The notes: generated by a model from the sequence alone, not told the origin. Positions 25,786-33,755 are shown, counted from the first letter of the stretch. The stretch is 37,702 nt of DNA from CANKHA01 sp040877285 (GCA_040877285.1 JBBDNZ010000030.1:1-37702); one strand, 5' to 3'. A program made the numbers and translations.

Positions 25786-26654
25786 TGAGTTGTTTCCATA
25801 TCGACGCACTGCAGCAGTTCCGGAACCAGGTCGCCCGTGTACGCTAAGAGACCTGATAAGCCGGTCGTGCCGGCTCGAATGTCGACCCGATCCGACTGCG
25901 CGAAAATGGCGTCGCCGATCGTGACGTCGAACGAGCCGGCGCGAGCACTGCCGCTGACGACGAGAAGCCAAGTCTCTCGTTTCGCTTCCAGGCGCCAAAC
26001 AGAGCTTGGCGCCAGATCGATCTTTTCAAACGTGAAGTAAGAATTTGAAGTCAGAATGGTTCTAGTGTCGGTCAGTCGAAATGGTTCAACTTGAAAATGG
26101 GCGGGGCCGGCATCTGCCACCGCGATGGCGTTGTCGATATGAAGTTCGCGGCCTCGGCCATGATCGAAAAGACGAAACGTCGCGTCGCTGCGTTGCTGGA
26201 TCTCCGCGATCACAAGGCCTGCACCGATCGCGTGGATCGTTCCGGCAGGGACGAAGACAGTGTCGCCCGCGCACACCGCCTGCCACTCGACAAGACTTGA
26301 GATCGAGCTGTCATCCGCGGCATGACGCAATTGCTCCGGGGTAAGATGCCGTTTCAGACCCAGCGCGATCTTGGCCCCAGGCGCGGCACTTAAAACGTAC
26401 CAAGCTTCGGTTTTGCCGTTCGACAGCCCGATTGATTGCGCGTACGCGTCATTAGGATGAACCTGGATGGATAGGGGTTCATTCGTGAACAGCAGTTTCA
26501 GCAGAAGAGAAGGTGGAACGGTCGCCGAACCGGAACGCTCGTACCAGATTTCGCCGATCGTATTGTCGTCTCGGCGTGCGCTACTCCAAGGACGCGAATC
26601 TGCGACACCCCAAGGCTTTGGCACGGAATGCGCAATCGCATGCTCAACCGTCAT
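25782..26654 (-). CDS. class I mannose-6-phosphate isomerase
   Basis: This 290-residue cupin-fold zinc enzyme interconverts mannose 6-phosphate and fructose 6-phosphate. Predicted zinc ligands are Gln64 and His66 (SIQVHPND), Glu83 (GKTEAWYVL) and His141 (PAGTIHAIG). The length fits the short bacterial class I form. It is the first gene of the sugar cluster: its stop overlaps the glycosyltransferase start by 4 bases, followed by GH130 and a PfkB kinase. AGGGG sits just before the ATG at 26654. It can supply mannose 6-phosphate for synthesis or return it to glycolysis. Confidence 0.92.
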   Translation of the reverse strand: MTVEHAIAHSVPKPWGVADSRPWSSARRDDNTIGEIWYERSGSATVPPSLLLKLLFTNEPLSIQVHPNDAYAQSIGLSNGKTEAWYVLSAAPGAKIALGLKRHLTPEQLRHAADDSSISSLVEWQAVCAGDTVFVPAGTIHAIGAGLVIAEIQQRSDATFRLFDHGRGRELHIDNAIAVADAGPAHFQVEPFRLTDTRTILTSNSYFTFEKIDLAPSSVWRLEAKRETWLLVVSGSARAGSFDVTIGDAIFAQSDRVDIRAGTTGLSGLLAYTGDLVPELLQCVDMETTQ

Positions 26655-26689
26655 AACCCCTGCTTCATTTTGACCGAGGACAATTGGTT

Positions 26690-26701
26690 ATCCTAAAGGA
26701 T
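26690..26701. promoter_or_regulatory. short dyad upstream of the isomerase gene
   Basis: ATCCT (26690-26694) and AGGAT (26697-26701) around two bases, 36 bases upstream of the start of the sugar cluster. It is a plausible operator position but short enough to be chance. Confidence 0.25.
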
Positions 26702-26744
26702 TCAGGATGCGCCGACCGCATTTGGACGTGCAACACTCGGACAC

Positions 26745-26765
26745 GCGGGTGCTTGCGGCACCCGC
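26745..26765. other. perfect hairpin in the gap before tRNA-Ser
   Basis: GCGGGTGC (26745-26752) pairs with GCACCCGC (26758-26765) across a 5-base loop. No T-run follows on either strand, so it is not a standard terminator. It could be a processing site, a relic of a mobile element, or a weak terminator for the tRNA transcript. Confidence 0.35.
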
Positions 26766-27085
26766 CTGAGGCCAAATTCAATTTCAGATCGATGATCGTG
26801 CCTGCCGATGGCACCGACGCTGCCAATTGGACGAAGCGGAGACTTCGGTACGTCGCCGTTTTTTCTGCAGCTCGGACAAGTCACTGACCTGCCCGTAGTT
26901 GTTCAAATAGGGTCGCAAACGCAAAGCACAATGGGGGTGAACGAAATTAGCGTTCAGTGCCTCTTGTTGTCGTAAAGTTGTGGCCGACCATTTGCGGCCG
27001 ATCGGGAATGTGTACTTATGCGCGCTCAATAGTCAGCGGAGAGTATTGGTCGCGGTGCCCTTCCTGAGAGATGGGTGACAGGCAT

Positions 27086-27175
27086 TGGCGGAGAGGGAGG
27101 GATTCGAACCCCCGATACGGTTGCCCGTATGCCGCATTTCGAGTGCGGTGCTTTCAACCGCTCAGCCACCTCTCC
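27086..27175 (-). tRNA. tRNA-Ser (anticodon CGA)
   Basis: The 90-base gene folds into a class II tRNA. The acceptor stem pairs GGAGAGG (from 27175) with CCTCTCC. The anticodon stem CCGCA/TGCGG holds loop CTCGAAA, anticodon CGA, reading UCG. A long variable arm (CATACGGGCAACCGTAT) is typical of serine tRNA, and the T-arm contains GGTTCGAATCC. The CCA end is encoded (27086-27088). Its 3' end faces the sugar cluster, the side on which integrating elements insert. Confidence 0.97.
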
Positions 27176-27190
27176 GCAGAGGCAGGATTT

Positions 27191-27219
27191 TATATAAGGC
27201 CGAAGCGAAGGCTTTCTAA
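27191..27219 (-). promoter_or_regulatory. candidate promoter of tRNA-Ser
   Basis: On the minus strand TTAGAA (27214-27219) and TATATA (27191-27196) are 17 bases apart and 16 bases upstream of the tRNA 5' end, in an AT-rich patch within GC-rich DNA. Confidence 0.5.
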
Positions 27220-27299
27220 ACAAGCAAGGATAGGCCGGCAAGGCCGGGGCCATCTGGGCCCGGCCGAAATGCGTTTAAGGCTCATTTGCGGCTCATTTC

Positions 27300-27328
27300 T
27301 TGACAGTTTGGCCCAGGATGGCCATAAC
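27300..27328 (+). promoter_or_regulatory. rplU promoter
   Basis: A consensus -35 TTGACA (27300-27305) and CATAAC (27323-27328) with a 17-base spacer. It would give a leader of about 135 bases before rplU, containing two strong hairpins. Confidence 0.6.
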
Positions 27329-27336
27329 CACCGCCT

Positions 27337-27391
27337 GGCGCGGGCCTATAGGTCCGCGCCCTTTGTTGCGGCCTTATAGCGATTAGGCCGC
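27337..27391 (+). promoter_or_regulatory. two-hairpin leader of the rplU-rpmA mRNA
   Basis: Hairpin 1: GGCGCGGGCC (27337-27346), loop TATA, GGTCCGCGCC (27351-27360), ten pairs with one G-U. Hairpin 2: GCGGCCT (27368-27374), 10-base loop, AGGCCGC (27385-27391). They lie between the promoter and the rplU start. Ribosomal protein operons are often autoregulated through leader structures, so this is a candidate control element (inference). Confidence 0.45.
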
Positions 27392-27470
27392 AGCCGAAAA
27401 CCCAAAAACCGACTGAAAGAAGCCGGTCCGGGATTTCCGAGCACCGGAATCGAACACGAGGACAAGAACG

Positions 27471-27980
27471 ATGTTCGCAGTCATCAGAGCCGGCGGCAAG
27501 CAGTACCGCGTAGCCGCCGAGGACGTGATCCGGATTGACGGCATCGACCGCAAACCCGGCGAGATCGTCGAATTCGGCGACGTGCTGATGCTGGGCGGCG
27601 ACAAGGTTCAGGTCGGCGCCCCCACCGTCGCCGGCGCCACGGTGGCCGGCGAGGTCCTGGAGCACACGCGCGGCGACAAGGTGATCGCTTTCAAGAAGCG
27701 GCGGCGGAAGAATTCGCGGCGTAAGCGCGGCTACCGCCACGATTTCACCGTGATCCGGATCACCGAAATCCTGACCGACGGGCAGAAACCGTCGAAAGTC
27801 GCCAAGCCCCGGCCGGAGCGCAAGCCAAAACCCGCCGAGGGCAAGGAACCCAAGGCCGCGCTAAAGGCCAAGGCCGGCAAAACCCCGGCCAAGAAGGCGG
27901 CGGCGAAAAAAGCCGCCAAGCCCGCGAAAAAGCCGGCAAAAGCGGCCGCCGGCAAGGCTACAAAAGGTAAGAAGAAGTGA
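27471..27980 (+). CDS. rplU: 50S ribosomal protein L21 with long basic C-terminal tail
   Basis: Residues 1-103 are a standard L21 (MFAVIRAGGKQYRVAAEDVIRID, KVIAFKKRRRKNSRRKRGYRH), which binds 23S rRNA in the large subunit. Residues about 105-169 add a Lys/Ala/Pro-rich tail (KKAAAKKAAKPAKKPAK), giving 169 residues against roughly 103 in E. coli. Such tails are common on L21 of Bradyrhizobium-like alphaproteobacteria. GAGGAC before the ATG serves as ribosome-binding site. It is followed after 53 bases by rpmA. Confidence 0.97.
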   Translation: MFAVIRAGGKQYRVAAEDVIRIDGIDRKPGEIVEFGDVLMLGGDKVQVGAPTVAGATVAGEVLEHTRGDKVIAFKKRRRKNSRRKRGYRHDFTVIRITEILTDGQKPSKVAKPRPERKPKPAEGKEPKAALKAKAGKTPAKKAAAKKAAKPAKKPAKAAAGKATKGKKK

Positions 27981-28033
27981 GATGATTTCGTCGCGATTTT
28001 GCGTTAGACGAATAACAAGTTTGGAGATCGGCG

Positions 28034-28303
28034 ATGGCGCATAAGAAAGCAGGCGGTTCCTCGCGTAACGGGCGCGATTCGGCGGGCCGCCGCCTCGGAT
28101 TGAAGCAGTTCGGCGGCGAGATCGTCGTCGCGGGCAATATTCTCGCGCGCCAGCGCGGTACCAAGTGGCATGCCGGGCGCAATGTCGGCATCGGCAAGGA
28201 TCACACGCTTTTCGCACTGACGAACGGACGCGTGGAATTCCAGACCAAAGCCAAAGGCCGTACCTACGTATCGGTCGTACCGATGCCGGAGGCGATGAAG
28301 TAA
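28034..28303 (+). CDS. rpmA: 50S ribosomal protein L27
   Basis: This 89-residue protein begins MAHKKAGGSSRNGRDSAGRR, the conserved L27 N-terminus that reaches the peptidyl-transferase centre, with IVVAGNILARQRGTKWH following. It has normal length and no N-terminal cleavage extension. GGAG lies 8 bases before the ATG. It is co-transcribed with rplU. Confidence 0.98.
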   Translation: MAHKKAGGSSRNGRDSAGRRLGLKQFGGEIVVAGNILARQRGTKWHAGRNVGIGKDHTLFALTNGRVEFQTKAKGRTYVSVVPMPEAMK

Positions 28304-28365
28304 GACGGTGGATTCATAGCGAAGTCCGCCGGCATCAGTCGAACCGGCGGGCTCGAAGGGCTCAG

Positions 28366-28398
28366 AAAAGGGGAGACGGGATGCCGGCTCCCCTTTTT
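28366..28398 (+). terminator. rho-independent terminator after rpmA
   Basis: AAAAGGGGAG (28366-28375) pairs with CTCCCCTTTT (28388-28397) around a 12-base loop and ends in TTTTT. It follows the rpmA stop by 62 bases and precedes the acetyltransferase start by 20 bases. The A-run on the left would also allow it to act from the other strand. Confidence 0.85.
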
Positions 28399-28418
28399 GC
28401 ATCGAAGGAGCCCGTGCC

Positions 28419-29021
28419 GTGACTCTGCTGGAGAAAAGACCCGCGGAAGCCTTCCGGGAAGGAGGCATCCCCGTGCTGGAAACGCAGCGGCTTACGTTGC
28501 GCGCCCCGGACGCGGACGACGCCAAGGCTGTGGCGGTACTCGCTAACGACATTCGCATTGCGCAGAATACCGTGCGCATCCCGCATCCCTATGCGCTGGC
28601 GGACGCGGAAGCTTGGCTCGCCAAGGCCAATACGGCCGCCGGCGAGGTGACATTCCTTGTCACGCTGAACGACGGAACGATCATCGGCGCCTGCGGCTTC
28701 GATCCGCGCGACGGGCGCACGCCGGAGCTCGGCTATTGGTTCGGCGTGGCTTATTGGGGAAAGGGTTACGCCACCGAAGCGGCGCGCGCGGTCATCGATC
28801 GCGCCTTTGGCGATTTGCGGCACGAGGTGCTGCATGCGGGGGCGCGGGTCAGCAACCCGGCTTCGCGGCGAGTGCTGGAGAAATGCGGCTTCCAGTGGAC
28901 CGGCGTCGGCCTCTATCGCATCTGCTCGCTGGCGAGCTCGGCGCCAGCCGATCGCTTCCGCCTCGACCGCGGCATCTGGGCTTCGCTCAAGAGCTGGGGT
29001 GAGGTGCGGCGCGCGACATAG
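28419..29021 (+). CDS. GNAT-family N-acetyltransferase (RimJ/RimL-like)
   Basis: This 200-residue enzyme of the RimJ/RimL branch transfers acetyl from acetyl-CoA to an amino group. Motifs: LETQRLTLRAPDADDA at the start, LGYWFGVAYWGKGYATEAARAVIDRAF (acetyl-CoA-binding loop) near residue 107, and NPASRRVLEKCGFQWTG near 144. The substrate is unknown. The start is GTG at 28419, fixed by GAAGGAG 8 bases upstream. A GNAT gene between rpmA and obgE is usual in Bradyrhizobium-like genomes. The gene ends 137 bases before a sequence gap. Confidence 0.92.
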   Translation: MTLLEKRPAEAFREGGIPVLETQRLTLRAPDADDAKAVAVLANDIRIAQNTVRIPHPYALADAEAWLAKANTAAGEVTFLVTLNDGTIIGACGFDPRDGRTPELGYWFGVAYWGKGYATEAARAVIDRAFGDLRHEVLHAGARVSNPASRRVLEKCGFQWTGVGLYRICSLASSAPADRFRLDRGIWASLKSWGEVRRAT

Positions 29022-29158
29022 CGTCGGCGGGGCGTGGGGGGGGCGGGCGATGGCTCGTCGTCCCTCCTCTCGCGTTTCTGTTCCTGGTGGGCGTCGGGGT
29101 CGTCGCAGGCGGCCCATGGTTGACGCCAGCGCCGCCCGCGTCGGCCCCGCCCCCCCCC

Positions 29159-29168
29159 NNNNNNNNNN
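29159..29168. other. assembly gap (10 Ns)
   Basis: Ten undetermined bases preceded by a run of Cs and, further left (29030-29050), a run of Gs: low-complexity, unreliable sequence. The true gap length and even the join itself are uncertain, and the C13 peptidase gene is cut here. Confidence 0.98.
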
Positions 29169-30111
29169 CCGGCGCCGGCGTTGCGAACAGCGGCGCAAGT
29201 TTGCGGACCAGCGTATCGCCGAAATGGGCCTGCGGATTGGACGGGGCCAAACGGTCCGATTTTTCCCAGCCCCGGATTAATTTTTCTGCGCTGACGAAGG
29301 CGCGCTTGAAATCCATTCCCGGCTTTAGGCTCTGATTGAAAAACGCATCGCCGAAATAGGTCCATTGCCTCTTGGCGCCACAGCCAAAGGAAGGGCTTTT
29401 CTCGTCCGCGGCGGTGAGGACGATCGTGTTGTCGTTCGCCAGCGGCTTTACGAAGACTCCGGAGTAGCAGGCGGAAATGATAACGATGCGGTTCTTGATC
29501 CCTTCTTTTGTCAGGACAGCCGCGACCTCGGCCGGCGCCAGATCCACCGTGATTCCGGGCAATTGAAGTCCGATCCCGCGTACCGCGCCATGCGAGGTCA
29601 TGAATAGAATAAGGATGTCTTCATCCTTGTCGATGACGCGCCCCACGGCGCGGACAGCGGCGGCAAAATTCTGCCGGCTCGCGAGCGGCAACGTCTGTAC
29701 AGTGTAGGGGTTGTTGGCGAGACGCAACGTCCTGCCCTCGATGGGCAGGGTTCTTTCGATCGACGCAAGCGCGCCGTCAAGTTCATGCACGAAAACGTCT
29801 TGCTTCGCCCAACCGGCAACGCCGATGGCGTAAACGTCGGTCACGCCCTTCCGTTGCGGGGCAAGCACCGAAAATTGCTTTTGCAGGAGCCTTGCCTGCT
29901 GAGGATTGGCAAACAAAGCCTCAGTGGGTGCGATCTTCGCCGGCGCATCGACTTTGCGCTGCGCCAGCACCGAAGCGGGCAGCACCAACAGGCCTGCGGC
30001 GGAGAGCGCCGTCAGGATTGCGGCGATGCGGCCGAATGCGCGCAATCGCGACGCCAGCTTAACGCTGGGCCAAATCACAAACGTGCTACCGATCTTCAGC
30101 CGCCGCCACAT
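29169..30111 (-). CDS. exported C13 (legumain-type) cysteine peptidase, 3' end lost in gap
   Basis: At least 314 residues are readable before the Ns. A basic N-terminus and hydrophobic segment (about 27-50, ending SVLAQ) form a signal peptide or anchor. The peptidase C13 core follows: HELDGALASIE, DILILFMTSHG (His174) and IVIISACYSG (Cys215), the catalytic pair of the caspase-like fold. It is predicted to cut proteins in the periplasm or cell envelope; substrates are unknown. Sequence beyond the gap, though in an open frame, is low-complexity and should not be added. The gene is antisense to its neighbours, between the GNAT gene and obgE. Confidence 0.88.
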
Positions 30112-30247
30112 AGATCACGAACCGCCGCAACAGATTGCCTATTAAATTTAACCTTACGACATTTTATCTTTATTTCCTACGGATCTGGACCGGAGCGCGG
30201 CGCAAATTCGAATTGCCGATTAACGGCCTAACCGGTACGGAAGAGCC

Positions 30248-31270
30248 ATGAAATTCCTCGACGAGGCCAAGGTCTATATTCAGTCCGGAGCGGGCGGGAA
30301 CGGCTGCGTGTCGTTCCGGCGCGAGAAATTTATCGAGTTTGGCGGGCCGAACGGCGGCGATGGCGGGCGCGGCGGCGACGTGGTCGCCGAAGCCGTGGAG
30401 GGGCTTAATACGCTGATCGATTACCGCTATCAGCAGCATTTCAAGGCGCGGCCCGGCGGCCACGGCATGGGCAAGGACCGCCACGGCGCCAAAGGCGCCG
30501 ACATGGCGCTCAAGGTTCCCGCCGGCACACAAATCTACGATGAGGATGGTGAGACGCTGTTGGCCGATCTCACCGAAGTCGGCCAGCGCGTGGTGCTGGC
30601 GCGCGGCGGCAATGGCGGCTTCGGCAACACCCATTTCAAATCGTCGACCAATCAGGCGCCGCGCCATGCCAATCCGGGCCAGCCGGGCGAAGAGCGCACC
30701 ATCCGCCTGCGGTTAAAACTCATCGCCGATGCCGGGCTTGTCGGGCTGCCCAACGCCGGCAAATCGACGTTCCTCGCCACGGTGACCGCGGCAAAGCCGA
30801 AGATCGCCGACTACCCATTCACCACCCTGCATCCACAGCTTGGTGTCGTGCGCGTGGACGACCGCGAATTCGTGCTCGCCGATCTGCCCGGCCTGATCGA
30901 AGGCGCCCATGAGGGCACCGGGCTCGGCGATCGTTTCCTCGGCCATACCGAACGCTGCCGCGTGCTGCTGCATCTGGTGGACGGCACCGGCGAGGATGCG
31001 GGCAAGGCTTACGAGACGGTGCGGCACGAGCTTAAGGCCTATGGGCATGGGCTTACGGAAAAGCCGGAGATCGTGGCACTGTCCAAAGCCGACGCCCTAT
31101 CACCGCAGGCGCGCAAGGAACAGGTGGCGCGGCTTGAGCGCGCTGCCAAGAAAACGCCCCTCATCCTGTCGTCGGCAAGCGGCGAGGGCGTTCCGGAAGC
31201 GCTGCGCTCGCTGCTGACGCTGATTGACGCCGCAAGCATAGAAAGCGGGGCAAAGAAAAAATCCGGATGA
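30248..31270 (+). CDS. obgE: GTPase ObgE/CgtA
   Basis: This 340-residue essential GTPase acts in 50S ribosome assembly and stress control. The glycine-rich Obg domain covers residues 1-157 (GAGGNGCVSFRREKF, GGPNGGDGGRGGDV). The G domain follows: GLPNAGKST (166-174), switch region YPFTTLHPQ, DLPGLIEGA (212-220), and an unusual G4 motif SKAD in place of NKxD. The C-terminus is short, as in many alphaproteobacteria. GGAAGAG lies 3-4 bases before the ATG. It sits with rplU and rpmA as expected, but the usual downstream proB does not follow. Confidence 0.97.
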   Translation: MKFLDEAKVYIQSGAGGNGCVSFRREKFIEFGGPNGGDGGRGGDVVAEAVEGLNTLIDYRYQQHFKARPGGHGMGKDRHGAKGADMALKVPAGTQIYDEDGETLLADLTEVGQRVVLARGGNGGFGNTHFKSSTNQAPRHANPGQPGEERTIRLRLKLIADAGLVGLPNAGKSTFLATVTAAKPKIADYPFTTLHPQLGVVRVDDREFVLADLPGLIEGAHEGTGLGDRFLGHTERCRVLLHLVDGTGEDAGKAYETVRHELKAYGHGLTEKPEIVALSKADALSPQARKEQVARLERAAKKTPLILSSASGEGVPEALRSLLTLIDAASIESGAKKKSG

Positions 31271-31412
31271 CACAGGTAGTGCGGCCGGTTTGCGAACGAT
31301 TGAAAGGTCGAATCCGGGCGCAAATTCGGCTATAGCCGCGCGGGACGGCTCGCCGTTAAGATGTGCGTGCCGCTTTTTCTTCGGACCTTCATCTATCCTC
31401 TGAATTGCATCC

Positions 31413-33755
31413 ATGCATCAGACTTCCCATAACGCGCCTGAGCTTCCGCGTGTCGAGGACGATGCGCTCCTACGCGGCGCCGGCCGCTTTATTGATGACG
31501 TTCATCAACCAAGCCAGGCTTGTGCCCATTTCGTGCGGTCGCCGCATGCCTTCGCCCGTATTCTCTCGGTCGATGTGGAGGCGGCCCGCAACGCCCCCGG
31601 CGTGCTGGCGGTGCTGACGGCCGCCGACATGGCGGCGGCGAACGTAACCAATATGGCGCGCCATGTGGCGATCAATGGCCGCAATGGAGCCAAGCTGATC
31701 CTGCCGCCACGGCCACCGCTGGCCGACGAGCGCGTGCTGCATGTGGGTCAGCCGGTGGCGGCAGTGATCGCGGAAACCGTGCGTGCCGCGCGCGATGCGG
31801 CGGAACTCGTCGCTGTTTCCTATGAGCCAATGCAGCCGGTGGTGGACATGCGTGCGGCGATTGAACCCAGCTCGCCGCAACTGTGGCCGCAGGCGCCCGG
31901 CAATAGTGCGCTCGATTGGCCGGGCCTTGTGCCGGACGAGGCGAACGAGCGCGACGTGGACCGCATCATCGCCACGGCGCCGCATGTCGCACGCGTCACT
32001 GCGGTCAACCAGCGCGTCGTCGTCGCCTCCATGGAGCCGCGCGGCGCCACCGCCAGCTACGATGCCGCAGCCGACGGCTACACATTGCGCGTCTGCTCGC
32101 AGGGCGCCGGTTCTGTGCGCGATATGGCAGCCTCGGTCATGGGCCTCGACCGCGATAAGCTCCGCGTCATCACCGAAGACGTGGGCGGCGCCTTCGGCAT
32201 GAAGTCGGCCGCTTATCCCGAATATCTGGTGTTGCTCGTCGCCGCGCGGCAGCTTGGCCGGCCGGTGCATTGGATGGCGGATCGCAGCGAAGCCTTCCTG
32301 AGCGACAGCCAGGGGCGCGACGCCATTGCCGAGGGCGAGTTGGCGCTCGACGAGAACGGCAAGTTCTTGGCGCTGCGTGTGCGGCAGCTCGCCAATATGG
32401 GCGGCTTCCTGGCGCCGACCGGCGCGCATCTTGCCACTAATAATTTCGCCAAGTGCTTCCCCGGCATGTACCGCATTCCCCGCGTGGACATCGGCGTGCG
32501 CTGCGTCTTCACCAATACCATCCCGACCGCGCCCTATCGCGGCGCAGGGAGGCCCGAGGCCAACTACCTGATGGAGCGGCTGGTGGACGAGGCCGCGCGG
32601 CTTCTCGACAAGGACCGCGCAAAACTGCGGCGGCGCAATTTCATCCCGCGTTCGGCCATGCCTTACAAGACTCCGGTCGGCACCGAATACGAGAACGGCG
32701 AATTCGAAGCGGTGCTCGCCAAGGCGCTGGGGCTTGCCGATTATGTCGGCTTTTCCAAACGCCGCCGTGAGAGTCTCAGGCGCGGCCGCTACCGCGGTAT
32801 CGGATTTTCCTGTTTCGTCGAACACGCCGGCGGCAACCCGACCGAGGGCGCGGCACTGGCCTTTCCCGGCGCCGACATGCTGGAACTGCGGCTCGGCGTG
32901 CAATCCACCGGCCAGGGACATGCCTCGGCGCTGACGCGGCTCGTGGCGGAGAAGCTGGGCATCAAGCCCGAGCAGGTGCGCCACCGCCACGGCGACACCA
33001 ATTTCGGCATCAAGGGCGGCCCCGCCGTCGCCTCGCGCACGGCCATGACCGCCGGCAACGCCAGCCTGCGGGCGGTGGAGACGATGCTGGCCAAGGGACG
33101 CGGCATTGCGGCGGCGCTGCTGGAGGTGCGTGAACAGGATATTTCCTATCGCGACGGATTTTTCGAGGTCGCCGGCACCAACCATCGCCTTTCGCTGTTC
33201 GAGACGGCGGCGCGAGCAAGGGAAAAGGCGGCGCGCGGCGAAATCGCGGAGACGCTCGACACGATGGCGACGGTGGAAACTCCGCAGACTTTTCCCAACG
33301 GCTGCCATATCGCGGAAGTGGAGATCGATCCCGACACCGGCCTGGTCACGGCGCTCGATTACACGGCGGTGGACGATTGCGGCAACATGCTCGACCACGC
33401 GCTGGTACGCGATCAGTTGCACGGCGGCATCGCGCAGGGACTGGGCCAAGCATTGATGGAGCTCGGCTATTATGACGACAGCGGACAACTCGTCAGCGGT
33501 TCTTTCCTGGACTACGCGATGCCGCGCGCCGACGACGTGCCTTCCATCAAGGTCGGCTATCACCCCGTGCCGGTGGCCAGCAATCCGCTCGGGGTCAAAG
33601 GCGTCGGCGAAGCCGGCACCACCGGCGCGCCCGCTGCACTGATGAACGCCATCGCCGACGCCATTCCCGGAGGCGCGGGTGCCGCGATCGACATGCCGGC
33701 CACGGCTGAGAAAGTATGGCGCGCCTGTCAGGAGGCGCGGCGCGTAGCGGCTTAG
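31413..33755 (+). CDS. xanthine-dehydrogenase-family molybdopterin-binding subunit (CoxL-like), stand-alone
   Basis: This 780-residue large subunit of a molybdenum hydroxylase has the two aldehyde-oxidase/xanthine-dehydrogenase domains. Motifs: RGAGRFIDDV (21-30), VGGAFGMK (257-264), APYRGAGRPEA (373-383, the form II type rather than the AYRCSFR of true CO dehydrogenase), and GVKGVGEAGT with Glu733 as the expected catalytic base. The usual FAD and 2Fe-2S subunits are not adjacent, so it must borrow them from elsewhere or work differently. It is likely cytoplasmic and hydroxylates an aromatic or carbonyl substrate (unknown). It overlaps the convergent SDR gene by 3-4 bases at the 3' end. The ATG at 31413 has no good ribosome-binding site. 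Confidence 0.92.
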   Translation: MHQTSHNAPELPRVEDDALLRGAGRFIDDVHQPSQACAHFVRSPHAFARILSVDVEAARNAPGVLAVLTAADMAAANVTNMARHVAINGRNGAKLILPPRPPLADERVLHVGQPVAAVIAETVRAARDAAELVAVSYEPMQPVVDMRAAIEPSSPQLWPQAPGNSALDWPGLVPDEANERDVDRIIATAPHVARVTAVNQRVVVASMEPRGATASYDAAADGYTLRVCSQGAGSVRDMAASVMGLDRDKLRVITEDVGGAFGMKSAAYPEYLVLLVAARQLGRPVHWMADRSEAFLSDSQGRDAIAEGELALDENGKFLALRVRQLANMGGFLAPTGAHLATNNFAKCFPGMYRIPRVDIGVRCVFTNTIPTAPYRGAGRPEANYLMERLVDEAARLLDKDRAKLRRRNFIPRSAMPYKTPVGTEYENGEFEAVLAKALGLADYVGFSKRRRESLRRGRYRGIGFSCFVEHAGGNPTEGAALAFPGADMLELRLGVQSTGQGHASALTRLVAEKLGIKPEQVRHRHGDTNFGIKGGPAVASRTAMTAGNASLRAVETMLAKGRGIAAALLEVREQDISYRDGFFEVAGTNHRLSLFETAARAREKAARGEIAETLDTMATVETPQTFPNGCHIAEVEIDPDTGLVTALDYTAVDDCGNMLDHALVRDQLHGGIAQGLGQALMELGYYDDSGQLVSGSFLDYAMPRADDVPSIKVGYHPVPVASNPLGVKGVGEAGTTGAPAALMNAIADAIPGGAGAAIDMPATAEKVWRACQEARRVAA

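Larger units (their letters stand above)
26655..27085. other. 431-bp non-coding stretch between the isomerase gene and tRNA-Ser
   Basis: It should contain the promoter of the minus-strand sugar cluster, though no convincing -35/-10 pair was seen. Two structures are visible: ATCCT-AA-AGGAT (26690-26701), 36 bases before the isomerase start, and a perfect 8-base stem GCGGGTGC/GCACCCGC at 26745-26765. The reading frames in it lack ribosome-binding sites and family features. It is relatively AT-rich and could be the remnant edge of an island next to the tRNA. Confidence 0.6.

Noticed and set aside
25786..25998. N-terminal extension of the glycosyltransferase
   Set aside because: The added 71 residues are Arg-rich nonsense overlapping the isomerase; the ATG at 25785 gives the normal GT4 start and a 4-base overlap.
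26684..27029. Small open frames between the isomerase gene and tRNA-Ser
   Set aside because: No ribosome-binding site, no family resemblance; a faint likeness to transposase tails was too weak to report.
28987..29158. Continuation of the C13 peptidase frame through the Ns
   Set aside because: The frame across unknown bases is arbitrary, and the sequence beyond is Gly/Pro low-complexity overlapping the acetyltransferase.
31470..33563. 697-codon minus-strand open frame opposite the molybdenum subunit gene
   Set aside because: Mirror frame of a real gene with strong family motifs on the plus strand; the His/Arg-rich product resembles no protein.
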